Under the pieces are notes generated by a model. The model was not told where the DNA came from and searched no databases. It worked only from the letters and a program-made list of their open reading frames with translations. Both the position numbers and the translations under genes were made by a program. From Oscillospiraceae bacterium (GTDB lineage: Bacteria; Bacillota; Clostridia; Oscillospirales; Ruminococcaceae), in contig JAHHTZ010000005.1 in NCBI GenBank assembly GCA_020024285.1, positions 62,001 through 126,000 of the forward strand: 64,000 nucleotides of DNA. Direction: 5' to 3'. This document shows positions 15,893-24,446 of the stretch, in pieces. Position 1 is the first letter of the stretch, and each line of letters opens with the position of its first letter.

Positions 15893-16675
15893 TTAGTTTG
15901 CATCTTGGTCGGCTGATTCACCAAGGATCTGTACGATTTCTTCATCTGAGAAGCCCATATCAGATAAATATTTCATTCGTGCAGTCACAACGGTGAGAAC
16001 ATAGGAATCTGTTTTCTCGATGCGTTCCTTTGCTTCAGACAGGTATTTTATTTCATTTTTATCTAAGTATTTCAGGAGCTTGCTTGCGATTTCCTTGCTG
16101 TTCGAAACATAGGATTGAGCAGCGTAAATATAGTCCTTGTTGGTATCATCCTTCAAACTCAAAAGACTGCTGTATATGGCAGACTGATTGTTCTGACCGT
16201 CCTTAATGAGATCGTATAGATCAAGCACATTGAATTGCCCTTGGGCAGCAGAGTCGATTGCTATTTTAAGATTGGTGTTGATTGTTTCCGAATGGACGAT
16301 GAGCTCATAAATTTGGCGATCGATTTCACGGATAGCAGTCTTTTCTTCTTCTGAGAGCTGTTTCTCCTCTAATTTTACTTCTTCGGTTTCGGAGTTCTTT
16401 TCTGTTTCAGCTTCGGCTGGGCTGTTTTCCTCCGTGGTCTGGGCGGGGGGAGTGGATGTTGGCTGATCTGCGGATTCAGAATCGTCCGTTGTACACGAAC
16501 CAATCGCAGATATAATAAGTATAACAAGAATGAAGGTTAAAACTCCGGAAAGACACCCTTTCTTTTTGGGCTTGTTTTCGGGGTGTTCCGGATAGGATTC
16601 AGTAGGCTGTGCAGCAGCACCGCAATTTGGGCAGGAGCTGCCTTCGTATTCAGTTGAGCATTTCGGGCATTTCAT
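15893..16675 (-). CDS. zinc-ribbon, membrane-anchored protein
   Basis: A 260-residue protein. Residues 3-18 form a zinc ribbon (CPKC and CPNC). After a basic stretch (KPKKKG) there is one membrane helix (about 42-60), and then a Ser/Thr/Glu-rich linker and an extracytoplasmic helical domain (about 105-255). The N-terminal ribbon stays in the cytoplasm. Zinc-ribbon plus helix proteins of this style are common in Firmicutes and their prophages, often of unknown role. An AGGAGGAATATT ribosome site precedes the start. It is divergent from putative RNA C. Confidence 0.68.
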   Translation of the reverse strand: MKCPKCSTEYEGSSCPNCGAAAQPTESYPEHPENKPKKKGCLSGVLTFILVILIISAIGSCTTDDSESADQPTSTPPAQTTEENSPAEAETEKNSETEEVKLEEKQLSEEEKTAIREIDRQIYELIVHSETINTNLKIAIDSAAQGQFNVLDLYDLIKDGQNNQSAIYSSLLSLKDDTNKDYIYAAQSYVSNSKEIASKLLKYLDKNEIKYLSEAKERIEKTDSYVLTVVTARMKYLSDMGFSDEEIVQILGESADQDAN

Positions 16676-16727
16676 AGAATATTCCTCCTTTAGTTGACAA
16701 TATTTTACAATATTGTATAATGTTTTT

Positions 16728-16799
16728 ATGGAGGAAATAGGACGAGATATTTTCCGACATAGACCGCTTTCAGGGGTAGGAGCCTGAGGGCGGTTTTTT
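16728..16799 (+). ncRNA. putative small RNA C
   Basis: TTGACA (16694-16699), a 16-base spacer and TATAAT (16716-16721) form a near-consensus promoter. The transcript would run about 72 nt to the hairpin ACCGCTTTCAGG / CCTGAGGGCGGT (16763-16794) and T run. It is nearly the same as RNA B. No ORF is present. Confidence 0.5.
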
Positions 16800-16866
16800 A
16801 TTGCAATATTTTTTACCGTCTCATTTGCGGCGGTCTTTTTATTTTAAAGGACACCATGCCATGCTT

Positions 16867-17358
16867 TTAACCCACGTCGGATTCTTTCACAGAAGACACT
16901 TGTAACTCCGGTGTTTTTTCTTCATTGTATTGATCTTCTGCCATTTGCATAAATTTCTTTTTTTGGACTTCTTCCAAATTGGAACTGCTGTTCTTAGAAT
17001 CAGCATCATCAAAAAGAGAAGCTGCAAAATCCTTGATGACCTCTCGATGAGAAGCTGGCAGCTGTATAAATGTTTGAATAAAGCGTCGGCTGAATTCATC
17101 CAGATTGTATTGTATGGAAAGCTGCGACAACAAAGAATTATCATCCTCAAGGAACATAGAACCATTTCCAGTAAGAAGCCATTCCTCATTTACATTGAAT
17201 TGTAGACAGAGAAGTTTTCGGATTTTCTCAGTGACGTCTCGATCTCCCTTTTCTATCTGTGAAAGATATGTTTGAGCGAGAGTTATTTTCTGACCAAATT
17301 CTTTTTGTGTCAATCCTAAGGCACTGCGCACTTCTCGCACACGTTCGTTGATATTCAA
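16867..17358 (-). CDS. XRE-family phage repressor
   Basis: The start is TTG at 17358, placed by AAGGAGG 8 bases upstream; the frame is open further up without a site. The 163-residue product has an N-terminal helix-turn-helix (about residues 8-60, LGLTQKEFGQKITLAQTYLSQIEKG) like the 434/Cro family. The C-terminal region is variable, helical and acidic, with no peptidase motif, so it is unlikely to self-cleave in LexA fashion. It is divergent from the early genes over a shared promoter region and should maintain lysogeny. Confidence 0.88.
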   Translation of the reverse strand: MNINERVREVRSALGLTQKEFGQKITLAQTYLSQIEKGDRDVTEKIRKLLCLQFNVNEEWLLTGNGSMFLEDDNSLLSQLSIQYNLDEFSRRFIQTFIQLPASHREVIKDFAASLFDDADSKNSSSNLEEVQKKKFMQMAEDQYNEEKTPELQVSSVKESDVG

Positions 17359-17388
17359 ATAGAACACCTCCTTCCAAATGACAGTTAT

Positions 17389-17466
17389 AATATAACACAA
17401 TAATATCGCATTTGCAATATATTATTTTCAATTTGTCTTGACAATTTATTACATATGAGATATTAT
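17389..17466. promoter_or_regulatory. divergent lysogeny/early promoters with operator-like palindrome
   Basis: Rightward: TTGACA (17438-17443), 17 bases, TATTAT (17461-17466). Leftward: TTGCAA (17417-17412), 17 bases, TATATT (17394-17389). The imperfect palindrome ATATCGCATTTGCAATAT (17403-17420) covers the leftward -35 box and is a likely repressor site. Confidence 0.75.
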
Positions 17467-17511
17467 AATAACGCAAACGAAATATAGTACGATCTTTCGG
17501 AGGTGAAAACG

Positions 17512-17682
17512 ATGTTAAAAAATGAGTGTATGCTTCGAGATTCGGCAGAAGGAAAAAGGTATGATGCACAGGAAATGGCAAAAATTCTTCGCAAACTTCC
17601 AGATGCAGAACGTGAAAAGCTTTTCTACATGATGAAAGGCATTGAACTTATGGTTGATGCAGAGAAGAAACTGGGCGCATAG
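17512..17682 (+). CDS. small early phage protein
   Basis: A 56-residue protein starting 6 bases after GGAGGTG, the first gene of the rightward early transcript. It is helical and charged (YDAQEMAKILRKLPDAEREKLF). In the position of Cro it could be a small regulator, though no helix-turn-helix is clear. It is also one candidate for the unidentified directionality factor of the serine recombinase. Confidence 0.6.
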   Translation: MLKNECMLRDSAEGKRYDAQEMAKILRKLPDAEREKLFYMMKGIELMVDAEKKLGA

Positions 17683-17712
17683 CCCAGCGAAGCGGGAAAA
17701 GAGGTGAGAGGG

Positions 17713-17898
17713 ATGGATGCAGGATCAAAAAAACAAAAGCCTGATTTGATTATTGGGTTAAACAAGGCAAAGTTTGATTTTATGACAATGGCATTGTTCA
17801 AAATTACAGAGCCATTAGCAGACAAAGAGAAGTTCCAAGTTATTATTGAGAATTCCCCGGAACTTCCAGCTGTTAGGGTAACATACTATTTTGATTAG
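17713..17898 (+). CDS. small early phage protein
   Basis: A 61-residue basic-then-acidic protein. ATG at 17713 follows GAGGTG by 6 bases. It has a lysine-rich N-terminus and a likely beta-rich C-terminus ending VRVTYYFD. No family is recognised. It ends by overlapping, tail to tail, the minus-strand gene at 17895. Confidence 0.55.
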   Translation: MDAGSKKQKPDLIIGLNKAKFDFMTMALFKITEPLADKEKFQVIIENSPELPAVRVTYYFD

Positions 17899-18098
17899 AT
17901 TTTTTGTACCCTACATTTTGCAAGGATCGGACTGTTCAATAACTCCAGTTCGCTACACTGAAAAAATACTTCAAATACGGCAGGATTGGAAGGATTTGAA
18001 GAGTGCAGGTCAGAGTAGCTTTTGAGGAAGTCGTACACATTATCACGATCCTCTTTGCAAAGATGGCTTGCGTCAACTAAGTAACGATGGTATGGCAT
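17895..18098 (-). CDS. small phage protein on the opposite strand
   Basis: The start at 18098 follows AAAGGGGGTGA, giving 67 residues (MPYHRYLVDASHLCKEDRDN onward). It is the only minus-strand gene within the early region. The single Cys pair and acidic helix give no family. As an oppositely oriented small gene among early genes it could be an independently expressed regulator. Confidence 0.58.
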   Translation of the reverse strand: MPYHRYLVDASHLCKEDRDNVYDFLKSYSDLHSSNPSNPAVFEVFFQCSELELLNSPILAKCRVQKI

Positions 18099-18204
18099 AA
18101 AATCACCCCCTTTCAATCTGATTGTATCACATTTGTCAGGGGTCAAACAGGCAAGCAGACAAGCAGTACACCCATAAACTGATAGAAAAGGAGGGTGTTT
18201 ACCT

Positions 18205-18366
18205 ATGAAACAACAGGATACTTACTACTTAGACAGAGTGATTGAGGATGAGAAGGCAGTGATCCGTGTGTACCGTCCGATTTTAACGGATGAGGAGCGG
18301 GCACGCCGCCTTGAGGAAGTAAAAAAGGCAGCAGCAGCACTGCTGGGAGGGAGGTATGTACCATGA
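18205..18366 (+). CDS. small early phage protein
   Basis: A 53-residue charged protein after AAAGGAGGGTG. The segment YYLDRVIEDEKAVIRVYRPIL is followed by a helix TDEERARRLEEVKKAAAAL, a pattern widespread in phage early regions of Clostridia. Its stop overlaps the next start (ATGA), so the two are coupled. Function unknown. Confidence 0.65.
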   Translation: MKQQDTYYLDRVIEDEKAVIRVYRPILTDEERARRLEEVKKAAAALLGGRYVP

Positions 18367-18533
18367 AGCGTCAGTTCTGTCTGTCCTGCTTTCTTGCACT
18401 GAAGGCAGCAGGGAAATACGATATTTCGCGCACAGCCGGCAGCAAGAGCCAAAAAGCTGTGTGCTGGAGGTGCAGATGCTGCCGATACTGTTCGGAATAT
18501 GAGATCCACAGAAAGGCAGGTCGTGGGTTATAA
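18363..18533 (+). CDS. small cysteine-rich protein
   Basis: A 56-residue basic protein coupled to the previous gene by an ATGA overlap. Cysteines occur as CLSC and CWRCRCCRYC, enough for a zinc-binding site. No family is known to me. Confidence 0.6.
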   Translation: MKRQFCLSCFLALKAAGKYDISRTAGSKSQKAVCWRCRCCRYCSEYEIHRKAGRGL

Positions 18534-18850
18534 AAGCATATAAACAGAGAAAACCGCTCTGTACTTGTTTTCACAGAACAAATACAGAGCGGCTTCCGCC
18601 GATGAAAATACATCATTATCAACAGGACAAGTATATCACAGAATGGCGGAAAAGTCAAACAACAGTGCCGTTTTTGAGCGGCATGGCGGGCTTGTAATGG
18701 GTATTATCATTTCAGCGAAGAACTGCTCCCCATTCTATTTTATCGGTTGACAGGAAAGAAGGGGAGAGATCGCAGAGCTTCTCTGCCTGATGGGACATAA
18801 AAGAGAAAAGGACAAGCTCGCTTCATCACCAAAACAGAGGGTGAAGCAAA
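18534..18850. other. non-coding gap with imperfect hairpin
   Basis: An inverted repeat, CCGCTCTGTACTTGTT (18554-18569) and AACAAATACAGAGCGG (18578-18593), could form a hairpin. Read on the minus strand it ends in TTTTC. The rest holds no ORF with a ribosome site. A TTGACA at 18747 has no matching -10. Confidence 0.5.
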
Positions 18851-19705
18851 ATGAGAAGTTTTATTCGGGAAAAGAAAATTTACTGCGGAAATCAGTATAG
18901 AGAGGTTGATATTTTCTCCTATACCGATACACAAAAGACGGCTTCCCGGCGTGGTAAGCGTTCGAAAAAAGTGAGGGAATCAGAGCCTAAGCAGAAGAAT
19001 CTCAATGATAAAAACGCACGTCGATATCTGATACAGCTTGGGAATCTGAATTTCGCAGGTGATGATGAGGCGTTTCATGTAACGCTTACATACAGCAAAA
19101 AGAATTTGCCTCAAAGCATTGAGGAAGCGGAAAAGGAAGCCGGAAACTATCTGCGCAGGATTCAGTATCGCAGGGAGAAAGAGGGATTGGAGCCGATAAA
19201 ATACATCCTTGTGCATTCCTACCATACAGGAAAAGACGGGGAAAAGCCCACCAGAATCCACCATCATATCATTATGAACGGGGGACTTGACCGTGAACTT
19301 GTGGAAGCAATGTGGACAAAGACCCGTGTCAATTGGAAAAAGTGGAAAGCAGACGCAGCATATCGAAGACAGATTTGCAAGGACAGAATCGGATATATCA
19401 ATGCAGACAGATTGCAGACCGATGAAAACGGGATTGCTGCACTTTGTTCCTACCTTGCAAAGCAGCCGAACGGGAAAAAACGGTGGTGTTCTTCTCAAAA
19501 TCTGGACAAGCCATACAGCAGAACAAATGACGGGAGATACAACCATCGACAGATCGAAAAAATTGCCCGTGAACGTCCAGGAAGAGAGTTCTGGGAAAAG
19601 AAATATCCAGGCTGGACCCTGACCGACGAAGATTATGGTGTTACATACGAATACAACGACGTTACAGGCTGGTCGATCTATCTCAAGCTGCGAAAAAAAG
19701 AATAA
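18851..19705 (+). CDS. HUH endonuclease-type replication initiator
   Basis: A 284-residue protein. It has a motif RIHHHIIMNGG (about residues 138-148), the HUH metal-binding signature, and a downstream SYLAKQ (YxxK; about 199-204) that would supply the nicking tyrosine. HUH initiators nick one strand at an origin and drive rolling-circle replication of plasmids and phages. FHVTLTYSKKNLP upstream matches motif 1 of such proteins. The N-terminus is basic. Presence in a prophage suggests that the excised circle can replicate by this route. Confidence 0.75.
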   Translation: MRSFIREKKIYCGNQYREVDIFSYTDTQKTASRRGKRSKKVRESEPKQKNLNDKNARRYLIQLGNLNFAGDDEAFHVTLTYSKKNLPQSIEEAEKEAGNYLRRIQYRREKEGLEPIKYILVHSYHTGKDGEKPTRIHHHIIMNGGLDRELVEAMWTKTRVNWKKWKADAAYRRQICKDRIGYINADRLQTDENGIAALCSYLAKQPNGKKRWCSSQNLDKPYSRTNDGRYNHRQIEKIARERPGREFWEKKYPGWTLTDEDYGVTYEYNDVTGWSIYLKLRKKE

Positions 19706-19796
19706 ATATGTGTCCACTGTCCGAAAAGGGACAAGAGGCAGAACTTCTATCAGTATATGCAAGCCAAAAGGCTTTTATTAAGAAAGGAGCAAAACG

Positions 19797-20030
19797 ATGG
19801 CAAAACGCAGTTGCAGAAGAACACAAGCAGAAAAAGAGGTGCACGAGTTTGCAGTGAAGGTCCGTAAAATGACCGATCAGCAGCTGTACGACTTTGTGTG
19901 TGAAATCGAGAGTCGGGGAAATTCAGTGGAACAGCTGATACAGGATTTAGCGAGCGGGAAGATTGCCGGAATCGGTCCTTCTACAGTAAACAAAATCCGT
20001 CAGTATGTGGAGTTTGGAGTGGAGGGATAA
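19797..20030 (+). CDS. small phage protein with helix-hairpin-helix-like motif
   Basis: A 77-residue protein after AAAGGAG. The C-terminal segment IAGIGPSTVNKIRQYV has the GIGxxT pattern of a helix-hairpin-helix DNA-binding motif, and the N-terminus is basic. It may bind DNA near the replication genes. Confidence 0.6.
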   Translation: MAKRSCRRTQAEKEVHEFAVKVRKMTDQQLYDFVCEIESRGNSVEQLIQDLASGKIAGIGPSTVNKIRQYVEFGVEG

Positions 20031-20035
20031 GGGCA

Positions 20036-20341
20036 ATGGATATTATCAATGAAATCGGATTGGCTGCTGTTTTAGAGCAGCTTGCAGAGGAAGGGGCAGA
20101 AATGTCACATGCTGCTCTAAAAATGGCAAGGATTCTAAGAGGAAACAATCCAACACCGGTAGATTGGGATACTGCAAAAGTCAATTTGTGTGAGGAAATC
20201 ACAGATGTTCGTCTTTGCATGGATCTGTTGAAATCAAAGTGTATCGTATTTCCTGATCCTGATCTACTGACACGGAAACTGGAACGCTGGGAGCAGCGCA
20301 TTTTGGAAAGAAAAGAGATGGATCATCATGATAAAAATTGA
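20036..20341 (+). CDS. MazG-like all-alpha NTP pyrophosphohydrolase family protein
   Basis: A 101-residue all-helical protein. EEGAEMSHAALKMAR and EEITDVRLCMDLL reproduce the paired acidic helices (ExxE and ExxxD) that bind magnesium in the MazG/dUTPase-like superfamily. Phage copies alter nucleotide or ppGpp pools during infection. It overlaps the next gene by 14 bases. Confidence 0.72.
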   Translation: MDIINEIGLAAVLEQLAEEGAEMSHAALKMARILRGNNPTPVDWDTAKVNLCEEITDVRLCMDLLKSKCIVFPDPDLLTRKLERWEQRILERKEMDHHDKN

Positions 20342-20549
20342 CCGTCCGGTTTGCGAGGAATGCGGAAAGATCGGCTGTTCCGAATGCAGCGAATGTCCAG
20401 TGCAATGGGCATATGATGCAGCGGAGGAGGAGCGCAACAGAGTATATGATATAGAAAGCAAAGCAATCGGTTCGCTGTTTAAGAGTAAATACAGAGATAA
20501 ATTACTTAAAAACCCACCAAGGAAAGGTCCGGGAAGGTGGGCACAGTAG
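20328..20549 (+). CDS. small cysteine-rich phage protein
   Basis: A 73-residue protein with six cysteines near the N-terminus (CEECG, CSEC, C), likely one zinc site, followed by a charged helix and a basic proline-rich end. It overlaps the MazG-like gene. Confidence 0.6.
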   Translation: MIKIDRPVCEECGKIGCSECSECPVQWAYDAAEEERNRVYDIESKAIGSLFKSKYRDKLLKNPPRKGPGRWAQ

Positions 20550-20591
20550 AAAATATCTGGAATAACAATTTACGAAACGAGGGACACAACC

Positions 20592-20921
20592 ATGCAAAAA
20601 CTGAAAGCGCAAATCGAAAAAAGCAATCATCCGATGGCAAAGGTGATCGGGGAGTTTGTAGAGGGGCAGCTTGGAGCAAACGGAGTGATCTTCGAGCGGG
20701 ACAAGACGCTCGACGGCTGCATCAAGGCGATATACAGCAAAGCCAGAGAGCGGGCAAAAGGTCAGAGCTTTGCTGCTGTGGAGGATAAGGTGGTCTACGG
20801 ATGGATCGCAGAGTATTTCGGACTTCGCTATGAGAACAAGCCCGAAGCTGCTGCCGCACCAAAAGCCCAGACGCTTGGGACCGATGATTTTCTCAGCTAC
20901 GAGCTGGAAGATCTCTTTTAG
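20592..20921 (+). CDS. PcfK-like protein
   Basis: A 109-residue protein resembling PcfK of pheromone conjugative plasmids: a basic helical N-terminus, DKTLDGCIKAIYSKARERA, and VEDKVVYGWIAEYF, followed by an acidic tail. PcfK and PcfJ genes occur together in conjugative plasmids and in many Clostridia phages; here PcfJ follows 12 bases on. Their biochemical role is unknown. Confidence 0.8.
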   Translation: MQKLKAQIEKSNHPMAKVIGEFVEGQLGANGVIFERDKTLDGCIKAIYSKARERAKGQSFAAVEDKVVYGWIAEYFGLRYENKPEAAAAPKAQTLGTDDFLSYELEDLF

Positions 20922-20933
20922 GAGGGGACTGTC

Positions 20934-22895
20934 ATGAAGAAGAAGGAATTGTTACAGCTCCCGCTCCCAACGTTCACAAAGGAGGATTTGTCCCCCAAAA
21001 GCTCCAATAAAATCGACTGGTACTACGATGCACGGCTTGAGCTGGACGGGAAGCTCCTGTCCATGACCCTCTTTGACCCGAACACGCAGCAGGCAAGCTG
21101 GCGGATCTTCCATGAAGGGGAAAAATGGCTCAACTATAACATCGAAAAGCAGCGCTGGACAACCGGGAGATTGGAATATATTGGGATGACTCCCCGTGAG
21201 CGATGGAGGAGTGCTTGGTTCCTGCCCATAACAAAGGCAGCAGAGAAGGCAGGACAGGAGTGGTGCGGAGAGGACGGCTCGACCGATGAGATCCTCCTGC
21301 GGCATCAGCGGTATTGGGCGGAAGAGCAGCGAGCAAAAACCGGGCGCATGAAGCAGGAACGGCGGGAATCCATCTTTGCGCAGTGGCAGGAACTTCCCTC
21401 CTGTGCCATCACACGTTTGGAGGACAGTGTCTGGAAGGACAGCAAATACTGCTTTTTCCACAAGGCAAAAAAGGGAGGTCTGCACCCGGGAATGGAGCGG
21501 GAGCTTGGCATCGAAGCTCCCTACATCGGAGAATGCTCCGCCTGCGGGAGCACATTCGGCTTAGATCATCAGCCCACCCATGAGCCGTGTGAAGCGGAGC
21601 ACCCAGACGAGCAGGAGCTGATCGAGTGCCCGCACTGTCACTCCATCCTGCACCCGAAGAAGGCTCACCTTGGACGCAAAAATTTGTACAAGGGCGATTA
21701 TCTTGCCGTTGCAAGCGAGCGGGACGGCATCCTCTACATCGATATGCTGTATGTCACAAGGAGCTATCGGTGTGCTCCCTATCGGACGAAAGCAAGTCCC
21801 GCTGCACGGTACTATCTCGACACCGTCCGCAACGAGGCGAGGTATTGGAAGTTTGGCGGCCCGTGGAATCAGTGGCAGGAAACGAGAAAGCCGTACCTTC
21901 CCTTTTCCTTCTGCGAGGATGGTTCCGTACTCGAATCCATTCTGAAAACACGGCTTCGATACGGAGAATCCGTCTTTTCCCGCATGAACAGCATCCGGGC
22001 TGCCTGCCTTTTGACGGAGTATCCCAGTGTGGAGCTGCTGGACAAGCTGGGACTGGAGGAATGGGTCAATGAGTTTGTTCTCAATACTCGATACATCAAA
22101 CAGGCAATTCACTTTCGGGGGAAAAATCTCAAGGAGGTGCTGGGGATGAACAAGGAGGAGCTTGCTGCCGCAAAGAAATTGAAGGTTGGAGCCTTTGGGC
22201 TGCTCCTGTTCAAGAAGCTGCGCAAAGAAGGGAAATGGATGACACAGGAGCAGAACAGGCTGAGCGAGTGCATCTCCCGAAAGGAGGAGTTTTTGAAGCT
22301 GTCGGGCTTTACCGGTGTGAATCAGGCGTTTCAATACCTCATAAAGCAGCGAAAGAAACATCCGGGGGAGTCTGTAGACGACCTCATTCTCTCATGGAGG
22401 GACTATCTCAGCGAGTGCAGGGAATTGGGGTATGACCTCAAGGACCCATACCACCTCATGCCGCCCGATCTGATGAAAGCCCACAACGAAACGATGCAGC
22501 GTGTCAGCGCAAAGAATAACCCGAAGCTCGATGCACAAATCTCCAAACGCTTGGAAAAGCTCCGGGAGCGGTACTGCTTTGCGGAGGGAGAATTCCTGAT
22601 CCGACCGGCGCAAAGCAGCGGGGAGCTGACCGCAGAGGGAGCCTTCCTCCACCACTGCGTCGGCAGATATGCCGAGCGGTACGCAGAGGGTAAGACGGAT
22701 ATTTTATTGATCCGCCGCAGAGATGAGCCGGAGCTTCCGCTTGTCACCGCAGAGTATCGGGGAGGAAAGCGCATCCAGATCAAAGCAAGCAGGAATCAAG
22801 CGCCGCAGGATGATGTGATGGCGTTTGTTGAGAAGTTCGAAACGAACCTCAAGCGTACAAAAACTTCAAAATCGAAGGAGGAAAACGCAGCATGA
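20934..22895 (+). CDS. PcfJ-like protein
   Basis: A 653-residue protein paired with the PcfK-like gene. About residues 198-240 carry CSACG and CPHCHS pairs, probably a zinc finger. The C-terminal third has the PcfJ-domain pattern (FLIRPAQSSGELTAEGAFLHHCVGRY, then EPELPLVTAEYRG), whose HHCVG motif is conserved. AGGAGGGG lies before the start. The role in the phage is unknown, but linkage to replication genes suggests DNA processing. Confidence 0.85.
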   Translation: MKKKELLQLPLPTFTKEDLSPKSSNKIDWYYDARLELDGKLLSMTLFDPNTQQASWRIFHEGEKWLNYNIEKQRWTTGRLEYIGMTPRERWRSAWFLPITKAAEKAGQEWCGEDGSTDEILLRHQRYWAEEQRAKTGRMKQERRESIFAQWQELPSCAITRLEDSVWKDSKYCFFHKAKKGGLHPGMERELGIEAPYIGECSACGSTFGLDHQPTHEPCEAEHPDEQELIECPHCHSILHPKKAHLGRKNLYKGDYLAVASERDGILYIDMLYVTRSYRCAPYRTKASPAARYYLDTVRNEARYWKFGGPWNQWQETRKPYLPFSFCEDGSVLESILKTRLRYGESVFSRMNSIRAACLLTEYPSVELLDKLGLEEWVNEFVLNTRYIKQAIHFRGKNLKEVLGMNKEELAAAKKLKVGAFGLLLFKKLRKEGKWMTQEQNRLSECISRKEEFLKLSGFTGVNQAFQYLIKQRKKHPGESVDDLILSWRDYLSECRELGYDLKDPYHLMPPDLMKAHNETMQRVSAKNNPKLDAQISKRLEKLRERYCFAEGEFLIRPAQSSGELTAEGAFLHHCVGRYAERYAEGKTDILLIRRRDEPELPLVTAEYRGGKRIQIKASRNQAPQDDVMAFVEKFETNLKRTKTSKSKEENAA

Positions 22896-23902
22896 ATGAA
22901 ATCATCAAACAGGTCAGGGAGGCGCAGGGGGTGCGCACGCCCGAAATCATTGCCGCAGAGATCAATTACATCAATCAGAAAACAAAGGAAACCGTCCTTG
23001 CCAATGCAATGGAGATCGGCAGACGCCTGTGCGAGGCAAAGGAGCTGGTCAAACACGGCGAGTGGGAGCGGTGGCTTGAGGAAAACGTCAGCTATTCGCA
23101 GTCCACAGCCAACAACCTGATGGCAGTTTTTCGGGAGTACGGCAGCGAGCAGCAGAGCCTGTTCGAGAAGGCAAACTCCAGGGACATCGAGGAATTGTCC
23201 TACTCGAAGGCAGTGGCGCTCCTTGTCCTGCCAAGGGAGGAGCGGGAGCAGTTCCTTCGGGAAAATCCGGTCGATTCCATGAGCACGAGGGAGCTTCAGG
23301 CAGCGATCAAGGAGGCAAAGGACGCACAGGAGGAGCTCGACAAGGCAATCGGGGAGCGGCAGAAGTATCAAAAGCTGGCAGGGGACGAGATGGCGAAGGT
23401 CAGCAGGCTGACAACGGAAAACGATTCCCTCAATCTTCGGGTCAGGGGGATGGAGCAGGAGCTTAGCGAGGCGAAGAAAGCGTCGGCAGAGCTAAAAAAG
23501 GCGCAGGATGCCTGCAAAAAAGCGGACGAGAAAGTGAAGAAATTGCAGGAGCAGATCATGGAGCTCGAGCATTCAAGACAGGAGCCGGACCAGCAGACGC
23601 TCGATCAGATCACCGCCGAGGCGGAGGAAAGGGCGAGGACGCAGCAGCTTCAAAGGATGGAGGAGCTTCGGGCGCAGCTTGAGAAGGCACAGCAGGAGAA
23701 GGAGCAAATCGCCAAGCGTATGGAATCGGCAGGCAGCGAGGCGATGTTGGAGGCAAAATTTGTGCTTGGGCAGCTTCAGGAGAGCTTCAATCGAATGCTT
23801 TCGCTTTCCGTCGAGCTGTCCCAAAAGGGGCAGGAGGAATTTGCGGAAAAGCTCAAAACCGCGATCCGAAACCTGTGCGGAAAAATCCTTGAAAGGATGT
23901 GA
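22892..23902 (+). CDS. DUF3102-domain protein with coiled coil
   Basis: A 336-residue protein. The N-terminal 110 residues match DUF3102 (INYINQKTKETVLANAMEIG, GEWERWLEENVSYSQSTANN), which recalls the N-terminal region of phage DNA-binding proteins. The rest, from about residue 130, is long coiled coil rich in Glu/Lys/Gln. It overlaps the PcfJ stop by 4 bases. A structural or DNA-bridging role is possible. Confidence 0.78.
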   Translation: MNEIIKQVREAQGVRTPEIIAAEINYINQKTKETVLANAMEIGRRLCEAKELVKHGEWERWLEENVSYSQSTANNLMAVFREYGSEQQSLFEKANSRDIEELSYSKAVALLVLPREEREQFLRENPVDSMSTRELQAAIKEAKDAQEELDKAIGERQKYQKLAGDEMAKVSRLTTENDSLNLRVRGMEQELSEAKKASAELKKAQDACKKADEKVKKLQEQIMELEHSRQEPDQQTLDQITAEAEERARTQQLQRMEELRAQLEKAQQEKEQIAKRMESAGSEAMLEAKFVLGQLQESFNRMLSLSVELSQKGQEEFAEKLKTAIRNLCGKILERM

Positions 23903-23906
23903 TCCC

Positions 23907-24065
23907 ATGAAGGAAAACACAGGCGGCGAGGGGCTGAGCTCCTATCAGGCGATGCTCAAACACTGCCGCCGCTGCCCTTATCTTCCAACGTGCGCAAAGC
24001 CGTGCGACAGGCTGATCCGCGCCGTGACACCAAAGGAGGAAGTCGATGAAGATCATGACAACTGA
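23907..24065 (+). CDS. small cysteine-rich phage protein
   Basis: A 52-residue protein with CRRCPYLPTCAKPC, a compact four-cysteine motif likely to bind zinc. GAAAGGATG lies 8 bases upstream. It overlaps the nuclease gene by 20 bases. Confidence 0.6.
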   Translation: MKENTGGEGLSSYQAMLKHCRRCPYLPTCAKPCDRLIRAVTPKEEVDEDHDN

Positions 24066-24432
24066 GAGCAGCGAGCAGCAGGCGCTGTTTCGCTGGGCAG
24101 AGTTTCAGAGCGGGCGGTATCCGGAGCTTCAGCTGCTGTACCACATCCCGAACGGGGGCAAGCGCTCCAAAAGCGAGGCGGCGCGGTTTCGGGCGGAGGG
24201 CGTCAAGGCAGGGGTGCCGGATCTCTGCCTTCCGGTGGCGCGGTGCGGCTGCCACGGGCTTTATATCGAGATGAAGCGTGAAGATGGCAGAGTGTCCGAG
24301 AACCAGTCCCGATGGCTCCATGATCTTATGAAGCGGGGGTATATGACCGGGGTCTGCTATTCCTGCGAGGCAGCGATGGAGCTGCTTATAAAATATCTAA
24401 ATGGGGAGCTCGAACAGAGCAAAGCAGTGTGA
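24046..24432 (+). CDS. VRR-NUC domain nuclease
   Basis: A 128-residue stand-alone VRR-NUC domain of the PD-(D/E)XK superfamily: HIPNGGKRS, GVKAGVPDLCLP with the metal-binding Asp, and LYIEMKRE with the E-x-K pair, followed by QSRWLHDLMKRGY. Small phage VRR-NUC proteins cleave branched or junction DNA during replication or packaging. AGGAGG lies 6 bases before the ATG. Confidence 0.9.
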   Translation: MKIMTTESSEQQALFRWAEFQSGRYPELQLLYHIPNGGKRSKSEAARFRAEGVKAGVPDLCLPVARCGCHGLYIEMKREDGRVSENQSRWLHDLMKRGYMTGVCYSCEAAMELLIKYLNGELEQSKAV

Positions 24433-24446
24433 TGGGGAGGGAGAAA

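Noticed and set aside
18570..18750. Small ORFs in the gap before the HUH gene
   Set aside because: They begin within the hairpin or lack ribosome sites and show no protein-like character.
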